Source: Hemicentrotus pulcherrimus | Taxonomy: Eukaryota; Echinodermata; Echinoidea; Camarodonta; Strongylocentrotidae | Assembly (NCBI GenBank): GCA_003118195.1 | Contig: BEXV01002078.1 | Span: 4,125-17,122 of the forward strand | Direction: 5' to 3' | Length of the DNA: 12,998 nt | Shown here: positions 1-12,595 of the stretch, piece by piece | How positions within the stretch are numbered: the first letter of the stretch is position 1 | Layout of the letters: every line of letters begins with the position of its first letter | Program-made: the position numbers and the translations under genes | Notes under the pieces: model-generated | Database searches by the model: none | Told to the model about the DNA's origin: nothing | What the model saw: the letters and a program-made list of their open reading frames with translations, nothing else

Positions 1-105
1 TAAAAAACCGACAGATGGACTACAATCAACTTGAATTTTAAAAATTGCTCTATGGCGGAGGCATCATTTTCGACTGCGCGCAGTCAAAATTCCATCTTGT
101 TTTCT
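1..105 (+). repeat. Dispersed repeat fragment (copy of 1700-1815)
   Basis: The stretch with ACAATCAACTTGAATTTT, GCTCTATGGCGGAGGCATC and GACTGCGCGCAGTC recurs at about 1713-1805, there with ACAATCAAACTTGAATTTTG, CGCTCTATGGCGGAGGCATC and GACTGCGTGCAGTC. The copies are in the same orientation and differ by a roughly 20-base insertion and scattered substitutions. It contains no coding potential. The repeat may continue upstream of the window. The family is not identified by name. Confidence 0.75.
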
Positions 106-612
106 TCTCACTTTGTTAATTTCCATTTCCAACAAAATAAAATAAAATACATGGTATTGCATTGTACATAGTAAAACAATGGAACTTAACAAATTGTAAT
201 TGGTCCACAGTGTACAACATGCATATAAAACAGGTTGGTCATGGAGGGGATTGTTGAAAAGCTGGGCTTGTAGATTGCAGCTCCCTATAACTTATAGTTG
301 CAAAAATAGTATATCAATAATAAGGGAATGTACAAATACATAAACCGAATAGATAACATAAAAGGAGTGAAAGAGACAGAGAAAGAAGTAAAGTCTTATT
401 ATACTGGTGATGCACATGTAAACCATCGTATGAATTAGCAATGTTTTCCTTACGTAGTTATTTAAATTCTTAAATAATGAATCTAAAAGAAGTGACTTGA
501 ATTGACCTGGAAATGGAACCTGAATTACTTTTATTATGACAGTAAAAGTTTAGTAACAGCGGTGATAGCTGGATTTATGAAGATGTGCAACATGTATCAG
601 TAATAATGGATC

Positions 613-660
613 TTGTTGTTGTTCATGATGATGAGAATGAAAGTGATGATTCTGATGATT
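613..660 (+). repeat. Short GTT/GAT simple repeat
   Basis: TTGTTGTTGTTC followed by ATGATGATGAGAATGAAAGTGATGATTCTGATGATT. It shares a 20-plus-base block with the larger GAT array at 870-1096, so the two belong to one history of duplication. Confidence 0.7.
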
Positions 661-869
661 GAATTTGAATTTTATTACTAAACTTTATTTATATACATGA
701 ACATTTTGTTTCACAATACGTATATAAAAAATTGTATAAACAAGAAAATCAACAAGCGGTATAGTGTCCCTAGTAATCACAAATTAACAATAAACATTGT
801 AGCTTGTATATACAAATGATATAACAAATAATAATATGACACGTACCAGCCTATGTTTGACAATAAAGG

Positions 870-1096
870 TTGTAATGATGATGAAAGTTGGAGGTGATGA
901 CTCTGATGAAGGTGACGGTAATGATGAAAATGATAATGATGATGATGATGATGATAATGATGAAGATGATGGTGAAGATGATGGTGATGATAATGAAAGT
1001 GATGATTCTGATGATAGTAATAATGATGAAAGTTGGAGATGATGAAGATGATGCCAATGATGATGATGATGATAATGATGATGATAATGAGGACTA
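870..1096 (+). repeat. GAT/ATG-rich microsatellite array
   Basis: Imperfect GAT trinucleotides interspersed with AAT, GGT and GAA. Blocks such as GATGAAAGTTGGAG recur at about 881 and 1026, and AATGAAAGTGATGATTCTGATGA recurs at about 636 and 993, indicating higher-order duplication. A further short run at 1155-1163 lies just before the exon acceptor. The array gives open frames on both strands that code only for D/E/N or H/S/I runs. Confidence 0.9.
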
Positions 1097-1186
1097 TGCT
1101 GCTGCATGATACTACTGATGATCATGGTAAGTTCAAAGCAAGCTGATATTGAGGATGATGATGATATTTCTTTGTCATTTATACAG

Positions 1187-1378
1187 TGGGAGGATGATGA
1201 AACAGCCATGGTCCTAGCCTACATCTCGGTTGTCCTCACTCTCATGTTCGTGCTGGAAGTCATCTTAAAGTGCATCTCATTGAGCCCCATTGGATACTGG
1301 CATAGCAGACGTAATAGATATGATCTTCTGGTCACTTTGATGGGCGTGGCCTGGCTTATTCTTCACTTCACCAATATG
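1187..1378 (+). CDS. NALCN: NALCN exon: domain IV S2-S3 (internal exon, gene partial)
   Basis: 64 codons, phase 0 at both ends, between acceptor ATACAG and donor ATG|GTCAGT. The first residues are WEDDET, followed by a hydrophobic helix with acidic residues (S2, about residues 7-30) and the loop SPIGYWHSRRNRYDLL leading into S3 (about 45-61). The loop SRRNRYDLLVT is, from memory, almost identical in vertebrate NALCN. The protein is a four-domain, voltage-modulated, non-selective sodium leak channel of the plasma membrane that sets neuronal resting excitability together with UNC79, UNC80 and FAM155/NLF-1. S1 of domain IV must be on an exon upstream of this window; I found none in 1-1186. Reading on past the donor meets a stop at 1469, consistent with intron. 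I take the start as the splice site, not as an ATG. Confidence 0.95.
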
Positions 1379-1470
1379 GTCAGTATTTCAATCATACATA
1401 CATACATGTACAGTCATTCTTCATGTCACCTGTTTGACCAGTTTTTCTATCATGCAGAGCCAATGAACTG

Positions 1471-1765
1471 ATTAGATTTTAGGGTCATATGGTCAAAGGT
1501 CATGGGACTTATTATGTATGCAAAAATAGCTTGTGATCGCATTATCATTAGAACCGATAGACAGATAATCATCAAACTCCAAGACATGTATGTATCTTGA
1601 TGAGTCAATACAGTAATTAGATTTGGGGATCATGAGGTCAAAGGTTGAAGAGTCATACATGTACATGCGAAAAATAGGTTGTAATCACGATATCCTGAGA
1701 ACCTGTTAATGGATTACAATCAAACTTGAATTTTGAACATTGCTTCTGTTTTGGTTTCTAAATTC
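1471..1765 (+). repeat. Tandem pair of about 145-bp repeat with AGGTCA half-sites
   Basis: ATTAGATTT followed by a GGTCATNNGGTCAAAGGT block starts at 1471 and again at 1616, 145 bp apart. Both copies continue through ATGYRAAAAATAG, TTGTRATC, AGAACC and ATCAAACT. The second copy runs into the GGCGGAGGCATC repeat also found at 1-105, so these probably form one longer dispersed element. The direct repeat at 1490-1502 matches the DR1 spacing for nuclear receptors. No coding sequence. The rest of the intron (1379-1470, 1806-1951) shows only a CATA run at 1396-1408. Confidence 0.8.
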
Positions 1766-1951
1766 GCTCTATGGCGGAGGCATCAATTTTGACTGCGTGC
1801 AGTCGAAGATTCATGTAGTTTAATTCTAAAGGTATTGCCCTATTTAGTGATGCTAGTAGTAGCAGCAAATTTCAATAATATCAGTGTTTGTGCTGTTCTT
1901 TACGTCTTTGTTCTTTACGTCTTTGTTCTTAAATCTTCTCTTGCTGTATAG

Positions 1952-2020
1952 AATAATACCAGCTTTGCATTTGGAGCAGCAACAGTTCTCTTCCGATTCT
2001 TCACCATCACTGGCAAACAT
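1952..2020 (+). CDS. NALCN: NALCN exon: domain IV S3-S4 loop and S4
   Basis: 23 codons, phase 0 at both ends, acceptor TGTATAG and donor CAT|GTGAGT. It opens with NNTSFAFGA (extracellular S3-S4 loop) and continues as VLFRFFTITGKH, the first part of the S4 voltage sensor. Only one arginine plus Lys/His are present, which fits the charge-poor domain IV sensor known for NALCN, as opposed to the regular Arg-every-third pattern of Nav and Cav channels. The loop contains two overlapping N-glycosylation sequons, N-N-T and N-T-S. As I remember it, the vertebrate loop has no sequon here, so this may be lineage-specific. The exon is very small, yet both splice sites and the flanking frame agree. Confidence 0.93.
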
Positions 2021-2045
2021 GTGAGTATCTCCTCTCACTGTTCCT

Positions 2046-2305
2046 GGGGGTGTTCCACAAATATCCTAAGTTGAACTTATCTCTAAGTTGGACTTAACAA
2101 TTATGGAAAGCTGTTAGCATCTTTGAAAATATTCAAATCATTTATATGTTCTATTATCAAGGAAATTTCATGTTCTTGATTTGGAATTTATGAAAAGTCT
2201 AAAATACTTGAAATTTTTGCTTTTGAATATATATTTTTTTAGGCTACACATGGCTCTCCATAATTTTTAAGTCCAACTTAGAGTTAAGTTTGACGTAGAA
2301 CACTG
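2046..2305 (+). mobile_element. MITE-like element, copy 1 (GGGGGTGTTYCACAAA family, degraded 3' end)
   Basis: Begins GGGGGTGTTCCACAAATATC and CTAAGTTGAACTTATCTC, ending with the inverse, TAAGTCCAACTTAGAGTTAAG, then a damaged terminus (GACGTAGAACACTGG) that has lost about ten bases compared with the copy at 11439-11751. Internal blocks (TTAGCATCTTTGAAAAT, TTCTATTATCAAGGA, GGAATTTATGAAAAGTCTAAA, GGCTACA, GCTCTCCATAAT) are shared with that copy. No open frame for a transposase, so it is non-autonomous. It starts 25 bp after the splice donor at 2020/2021. Confidence 0.85.
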
Positions 2306-2314
2306 GATGGAAAG

Positions 2315-2386
2315 ATGTCCGTCAAGATATTGATGATGATTGTTGTGTCCTGGCTATCAAAGGTCTTTTACAGGACCATACTCTAA
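2315..2386 (+). pseudogene. Exon-like relic A of the NALCN S4-S5 exon
   Basis: Directly after AG (2313-2314) the frame reads MSVKILMM-IVVSWLSKVFY and stops at TAA 2384-2386. Compare [19 protein letters not shown] in the real exon at 2859. From AAG at 2324 to TGG at 2353 I count 26 of 30 bases identical, with one 3-base gap (the Thr codon missing), then a 3-base insertion before AAG. GAT-type low complexity explains only part of it; the GTTGTGTCC part does not fit a simple repeat. No splice donor follows and S5 is absent, so I read it as a decayed copy. Confidence 0.6.
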
Positions 2387-2408
2387 AATTTGTGTGTATA
2401 TATTGGAG

Positions 2409-2497
2409 CCCACCTTGCAAATATCAATGATGGCAGCTGTTTTGTCGTGTTGGAAGTCTTTTCAATAATAGGAATAAGCACCCTTCTGGCTCTCAAC
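2409..2497 (+). pseudogene. Exon-like relic B of the NALCN S4-S5 exon
   Basis: Directly after AG (2407-2408) the frame reads PTLQISMMAAVLSCWKSF, then Q and a stop at 2466. Against [18 protein letters not shown] of the real exon, 11 of 18 residues and about 35 of 54 bases are identical, with no gap and the same position after the acceptor AG. After a one-base deletion near 2463 the similarity may continue weakly (II....LL, where the real exon has IIVGLFLL). There is no polypyrimidine tract and no donor, so this is probably a pseudo-exon. Confidence 0.6.
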
Positions 2498-2649
2498 AGG
2501 ACGGGTGATACACATGTCTGATGCCATTGCTCTTATTATGTTCTTATCCATTTTATTGTGATGAATACTATGCCCTATCTTGTTATGCTAATAATTACTT
2601 TATTTACTGCTAAGTTATGTAATTGCTCCAAATACGTTTTTTGTTGATC

Positions 2650-2785
2650 CAGGGTCCCATCTTTCAAAGAGTTAGGATTGATCCAAATCAATCGTAAGTC
2701 CTCCAATCAATTGCAAGTTGGCAGTCTTCTATCTCTTATGTACATAGTTGCAATTGATATTAACTTTTTGTAAGACGGGGCCCTG
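2650..2785 (+). mobile_element. MITE-like element with CAGGG termini
   Basis: 136 bp with imperfect inverted ends: 5' CAGGGTCCCATCTTTCAAAG and 3' (reverse complement) CAGGGCCCCGTCTTACAAAA, continuing through AGTTA and ATTGAT-type blocks on both sides. A 3-base ATC on each side could be a target duplication, but such a short match may be chance. No open frame. Its ends resemble those of the element at 8178-8339. Confidence 0.8.
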
Positions 2786-2858
2786 ATCAGTATTCTGTGA
2801 AAGCGCTTAATAAGAGTAAATTATTATTATCATTATTATTATTTTGTTAATGTTGTAG

Positions 2859-4472
<1,614 letters not shown>

Positions 4473-4511
4473 ACAATGAAGGGGCTAGCATTTATCAACA
4501 CCCTTCATTGT
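4473..4511. repeat. Perfect 11-bp inverted repeat (hairpin)
   Basis: ACAATGAAGGG at 4473-4483 and its exact reverse complement CCCTTCATTGT at 4501-4511 enclose a 17-base loop. It lies directly before the TTAA-flanked element. It might be a remnant of another small element; the function is unknown. Confidence 0.7.
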
Positions 4512-4518
4512 GGTTTAA

Positions 4519-5047
4519 AGGTACTATGTCCCATTTGCAGGCCCAAAAAATGAAAAAGTTGAGTTCCAACTGCATTTGAAAGATAATACTAATTTAGAAC
4601 TTCCCTAAAAAGGTGGGGCTTGAAAATGTCTTCAGGTGGGAAAATAACGACTATTAGTTATCGACTTTAGGGCTATAGAGCCCAAAAGTAATAGTCTTGA
4701 TTTTCAGACAATTGTACCAAATGGTCACACGTTTTATGCTGCGCAAAGATTCAATCAGTTTAATCTTGGCCATCACAAGAAGTGGGTTGTTGATGTAGAC
4801 AAATGCTTATGTACCCTTTACAACTTTTTTCATGTATGTTATTACCAAAGAAGAAAAAAAAAAGCCAGTCAGTCACTCAATAGTATCTGATAGTGAAGTC
4901 TATCAAGTAAACGGGTTTTCTTGCATAATTTGAATATGAGGACACTGCTAACGTTTAAAATTCACAGATAGGACATACATGACATATTCATAATTTGTGC
5001 AAAGTTCTACAGCATTTGAGGTTGGCTGCAAAAGGGACATAGTACCT
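4519..5047. mobile_element. Non-autonomous inverted-repeat element flanked by TTAA
   Basis: Ends are AGGTACTATGTCCC at 4519-4532 and the exact inverse GGGACATAGTACCT at 5034-5047, extended imperfectly inward (TTTGCAG / CTGCAAAA). TTAA sits immediately outside on both sides (4515-4518 and 5048-5051). TTAA target duplication is the signature of piggyBac-type transposition, and the 529-bp length without a transposase frame indicates a MITE. The interior is AT-rich and unrecognised, with poly-A near 4852-4862. The TTAA match could also be read as part of a longer terminal repeat, because TTTAAA is shared. Confidence 0.82.
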
Positions 5048-5154
5048 TTAAATATGATGATCATTAGGAATAGAAGCATGAACCTTAGAATTCACGTATG
5101 CATCTATTTGTGAGATACACGCTTGATACATCAGTATGTTTATTCATCCTACAG

Positions 5155-5287
5155 ATAAGTGAGCCGCATTGCAGTAAGAGAGGAGAGAATTATTGGGAGA
5201 CGGATTGCGGTAACAGCATAGCATCCATGGTCTACTTTTGTTCTTTCTATGTCCTCATTGCTTACATCGTTATCAATCTTCTCGTTG
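5155..5287 (+). CDS. NALCN: NALCN exon: domain IV post-pore turret and S6
   Basis: 133 nt, entered in phase 0 after CCTACAG and left with one base (G) at donor GTTG|GTAGGT. It encodes ISEPHCSKRGENYWETDCGN, an extracellular turret with two cysteines that probably pair with family-conserved partners, then SIASMVYFCSFYVLIAYIVINLLV, the S6 helix lining the gate. YFCSFYVxIAYIxxNLLV is highly conserved in NALCN. The turret is more variable than the S6 segment. The intron before this exon is about 1.4 kb and contains a TTAA-flanked inverted-repeat element. Reading past the donor gives stops within ten codons, supporting the splice. Confidence 0.95.
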
Positions 5288-7150
<1,863 letters not shown>

Positions 7151-7620
7151 TATTGATCTGGTTCTAAATGCTGGCTGGCAAACTGATTGGCATATATATA
7201 TATATACCCATCTTTTAATTGATGCAGCTATTATGCAAATGTAGTACTAGGTCTGAATGTAAGACATAAACACAAAAGATAAAAATTAAAACATTACTTT
7301 TTGTTGTCAATTGTTTGGCCATCACTATACCCATTGTATTAGCGATACAAATATAATGTAAATCTTATCTGAATGTAATATATAAACAAAAAGATGAAGA
7401 AAAAAATGCATGTATCATATACATTTTTTGCTAATACGATACTGATAACACTGGCAGATAAGTGTGACCTAATAATGAACAGCTTAAACATGAATATACC
7501 TAAATAGATGGAAAGTCTTAAATGCTGGCAAATTGATTGGCGTATATATATATCAGTTGTGTAGAGAAACTAATATAATGTAAATCTAATCTGAATGTAA
7601 GATATATATACAATATTTGA
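7151..7620 (+). repeat. Diverged direct repeats with TA runs
   Basis: AAATGCTGGCTGGCAAACTG with ATTGGCATATATATA at about 7166-7206 recurs as AAATGCTGGCAAATTG with ATTGGCGTATATATATA at about 7520-7553. ATATAATGTAAATCTWATCT followed by GAATGTAA recurs at 7351 and 7573, 222 bp apart, and a third TCTGAATGTAA lies at 7252. The region looks like several decayed copies of one unit. No coding content. Confidence 0.65.
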
Positions 7621-7680
7621 GCTATGTATCACAATGATAAGTTTGTTTTTGTATTTGGGCAGGTCTAAGCTATTTGGATT

Positions 7681-7877
7681 GTGACGTACGGGACATTCAG
7701 AGACTTTAAACAAGAAATAACAACAGATGAAATTATTTATATGGCTATCTTTTGGTATGAGTCTGTGGCTATTATGGGCCAGTTCATTTGTGGAAAGTTT
7801 TAGTTCTGACCAATTCTTTGATTAATTCTTAATGTAATTAATATGCTGTGTGACGTACGGGACCACAGCGTCCGTAC
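7681..7877 (+). repeat. Two GTGACGTACGGGAC motifs, one in a hairpin
   Basis: The 14-base motif occurs exactly at 7681-7694 and 7850-7863, 169 bp apart, in otherwise AT-rich DNA. The second is followed by CACAGC and GTCCGTAC, which pairs with GTACGGGAC to form a short imperfect stem at 7855-7877. The motifs could be the two ends of an element or binding sites containing TGACGTA; neither can be decided here. Confidence 0.55.
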
Positions 7878-8177
7878 TTTGTATTTGAATATTTTGCAAC
7901 AAAATTGTCAGAAAACAAATATTCACAATTGTGTTGTCCATACTAAACTCCTTACCATCACAGTTTCTGCATTTAGAGAGAGATTCTGATTGACTTCACT
8001 GTTTATATTTATTTGGAATGGGTTGAATTTCAAATAATGAAGTTTTTTTCCATATCTGTATTTCGATTAGGGTGGACAAACTGTAGAGTACATCTAAGAA
8101 GTCTCCATCCGTTATATAATGGTTGAAAGGAAACAAATCAGATTAACAACACTTGCAGTAGTCAAAATTACTATTTT

Positions 8178-8339
8178 TAGGCCCCGCTGCATAAAACTTA
8201 CCATTGATGGTAACTTACCATCAATGGCAACTACCATGGTAACAGGGCTCAACAGCCAATCAAAATCCAGGTTTCCATGGTACTTACCATTGATGGCAAA
8301 GTTACCATCAATGGTAAGTTTTGTACAACGCGTCCCTGG
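8178..8339. mobile_element. MITE-like element with 23-bp perfect inverted repeat
   Basis: AAAACTTACCATTGATGGTA plus ACT at 8193-8215 is exactly complementary to 8300-8322. Outside this, the ends GGCCCCGCTGCAT and (reverse complement of the right side) CAGGGACGCGTTGTAC are similar. The interior repeats TTACCATYRATGG several more times and includes CCATGGTA on both sides of the centre. No transposase frame; the open frames spanning it on both strands (8119-8388, 8112-8414) are by-products. The ends resemble the CAGGG-type element at 2650-2785. Confidence 0.85.
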
Positions 8340-11060
<2,721 letters not shown>

Positions 11061-11079
11061 GCCTTTTATTTTGTCAATA

Positions 11080-11335
11080 ATCATAATATTAAAGTTTTAT
11101 ATAGCGCTTAATACATCGATGATGTCTCTAAGAGCTTTACATTATATATTATTACCCCGATCATCGGATTCAAGCTTGCCCGCACATAATGTATACACAT
11201 TACTCCAATCCCTGGGGAGAATTCCAGCCAGGCATCACTTGATACCGTCTCAATGCCGATTCCATGTGGAAAAGCAAAGTGGTAACACAGCTGGAAATTT
11301 GACGTTTTGAACATGACCGAAGATAATTGGGCCTT
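11080..11335. repeat. Probable dispersed repeat (TATATAGCGCTTAATACATC type)
   Basis: The stretch TTATATAGCGCTTAATACAT, CTCTAAGAGCTTTACATTAT, ATTACCCCGATCATCGGATT and CTGGGGAGAATTCCAGCCAG differs in composition from its AT-rich surroundings and resembles a sequence type I recall as frequent in invertebrate genomes. There is no second copy in this window, so the repeat call is inference. Open frames on both strands here are not supported as genes. Confidence 0.45.
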
Positions 11336-11438
11336 GATGTTAGTTTTTTTTTTCGTTTAAGTTTGTTACTGCATATCTGAACAAGCCCTTTACAAAGGCT
11401 AAGGACTAATATTGTTATGTGTTGCATGGTCATTCGAT

Positions 11439-11751
11439 GGGGGGTGTTTCACAAAGATCCTAAGTTGATATTATCTCTAAGTTGGACTTAGCAATTATGG
11501 AGAGCCGTTAGCATCTTTGAAAATTGTTTGTAAAAAGTTATTTTAAAAGGCATAAAATGTTGATTCAAATCATTCATATTTTCTATTATCAAGGAGATTT
11601 CATGTTCTTCGTGTGGAATTTATGAAAAGTCTAAATTGATTCAATTTTTAGTTTTGAATGTATTTTATTTTAAGGCTACAAATAGCTCTCCATAATGTTT
11701 AATTCCAACTTAGAGTAAAGTTCGACTTAGGATCTTTGTGAAACACCCCCC
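11439..11751. mobile_element. MITE-like element, copy 2 (GGGGGGTGTTTCACAAAGATC family, intact ends)
   Basis: 313 bp with long inverted ends: GGGGGGTGTTTCACAAAGAT at 11439 and its exact inverse ending at 11751, continuing imperfectly for about 65 bases through CCTAAGT, TCTAAGTTGGACTTA and ATTATGGAGAGC. Related to 2046-2305 by shared interior blocks, but with an extra stretch of about 35 bases (TTGTTTGTAAAAAG onward). No transposase frame. No convincing target duplication. It ends 45 bp before the acceptor of the exon at 11797. Confidence 0.92.
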
Positions 11752-11796
11752 TGGTATTAAAACTCTGAATGTAAATGTATTCTTTTATCGTAACAG

Positions 11797-11982
11797 AAAG
11801 AGAAAAGTCACCATCCATCTTACAGCAATCCATTCTACGGCGGAGAGAAGCCGGAAAGACTGGTAGTTCCCCCCGCTTTCATTACTACTCCTAGTCCGCC
11901 TAAAGAAGATACTAACAAGAGCAAGGAGGAGACACCAGTCTTGGATAACATCGCTCCAAATCCAGAAACCAATAAGGATTCT
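11797..11982 (+). CDS. NALCN: NALCN exon: divergent C-terminal tail, part 1
   Basis: 62 codons, phase 0 at both ends, acceptor CGTAACAG and donor TCT|GTAAGT. The sequence is hydrophilic and rich in Pro, Ser, Thr, Lys and Glu, with segments such as HHPSYSNPFYGGEKPERL and TTPSPPKEDTNKSKEE. There is no membrane segment or recognisable domain. It occupies the place of the poorly conserved, probably disordered NALCN tail, which in vertebrates is Gln/Ser/Pro-rich and aligns badly. The assignment rests on both splice sites, uninterrupted frame and position right after the conserved RMRA end, and less on sequence identity. Confidence 0.85.
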
Positions 11983-12380
11983 GTAAGTTTTTAGTGAATC
12001 CTAGTGTACCAATCACCAAAACATATATAAATGGGTTCCATCTGGCTGTACTGTATTCAAAATACAAGCTTTAAATACTACTTCTACATAGAGATATTGC
12101 AATATAAATACTTTCTCAGTATAAATAGCGGGGCAGGCCCATAAAGGGAATGTATGTGGATGAGGAATACTGCCCTAATTACCAAAAAGGGCACTTGCAC
12201 ATTGATTTCACTTTAACTTCTGGACCTCATATTTACGAGATGACTGCTATGTCATCGAATCATGTTGCCTCATGTCTTTACTAATTATGGTCTGCATTTT
12301 TAAATATTTTCACGTATCACCATAAACTAAAATGTTTTTGATTGAAGAGTGCTGTGTGATCTTGTCGCATTTTTTAACAG
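11983..12380. other. Short intron without recognisable content
   Basis: 398 bp, AT-rich, separating the two tail exons. I see no repeat, element or conserved motif apart from the splice sites and a T-run before the acceptor. Confidence 0.7.
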
Positions 12381-12552
12381 ACCAAAAAATTGGCCTTTTC
12401 CCCATATGTTCAGACAAAGTCTGAGCATGGTGCTCCCAGTTCGCCGGGACACAAGCTGCTTGTACCGACACTATCGGAGGGTAACGTGAAACCTGACGGC
12501 GAAGACAGCGCCAGCCTCAGACCCAGAAGATCTAACAGGAGATATCAAACTG
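12381..12552 (+). CDS. NALCN: NALCN exon: divergent C-terminal tail, part 2
   Basis: 172 nt, phase 0 after TTTTAACAG, leaving one base at donor ACTG|GTAAGG. It encodes a Ser/Pro-rich tail; LVPTLSEGNVKPDGED followed by a basic run RPRRSNRRYQTG resembles the vertebrate block with SPTLSDR and KPQRKFGQW as I remember it, so this short stretch may be the conserved linear motif in the tail. The split Gly would be followed by the next exon, beyond the window. Without splicing, the frame runs into the GA-rich intron start and stops at 12594. The coding end of NALCN is therefore not in the window. Confidence 0.83.
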
Positions 12553-12595
12553 GTAAGGAGTCTTTATATGAGAGAGGGAGGGAGGGAGAGAGATA

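Larger units (their letters stand above)
1..1186. other. Intron upstream of the first exon (5' partial)
   Basis: No exon of domain IV S1 could be found here. The stretch holds a dispersed-repeat fragment at 1-105, GAT/ATG-rich simple sequence at 613-660 and 870-1096, and AT-rich sequence without recognisable content between about 105 and 612. An Asp/Glu-rich open frame at 836-1042 and a His/Ser-rich one on the opposite strand are products of the GAT array and not genes. Confidence 0.75.
2021..2858. other. Intron with two MITE-like elements and exon relics
   Basis: From left to right it holds an inverted-repeat element at 2046-2305, two exon-like relics at 2315-2386 and 2409-2497, unremarkable AT-rich sequence to 2649, a second inverted-repeat element at 2650-2785, and an ATT-rich run at 2820-2845 shortly before the acceptor of the S4-S5 exon. 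Each item is listed separately. Confidence 0.85.

Noticed and set aside
545..685. 12-bp inverted match AAAGTTTAGTAA (545-557 and 674-685)
   Set aside because: Short, AT-rich and without further symmetry on either side; it could be chance.
836..1042. Asp/Glu-rich open frame and overlapping frames on both strands (784-1209, 851-1057, 888-1109)
   Set aside because: They are translations of the GAT microsatellite in different frames; there is no non-repetitive coding sequence.
7191..7206. TATA-like run as a promoter
   Set aside because: It is a TA microsatellite inside an intron and part of a repeated unit; no gene starts nearby.
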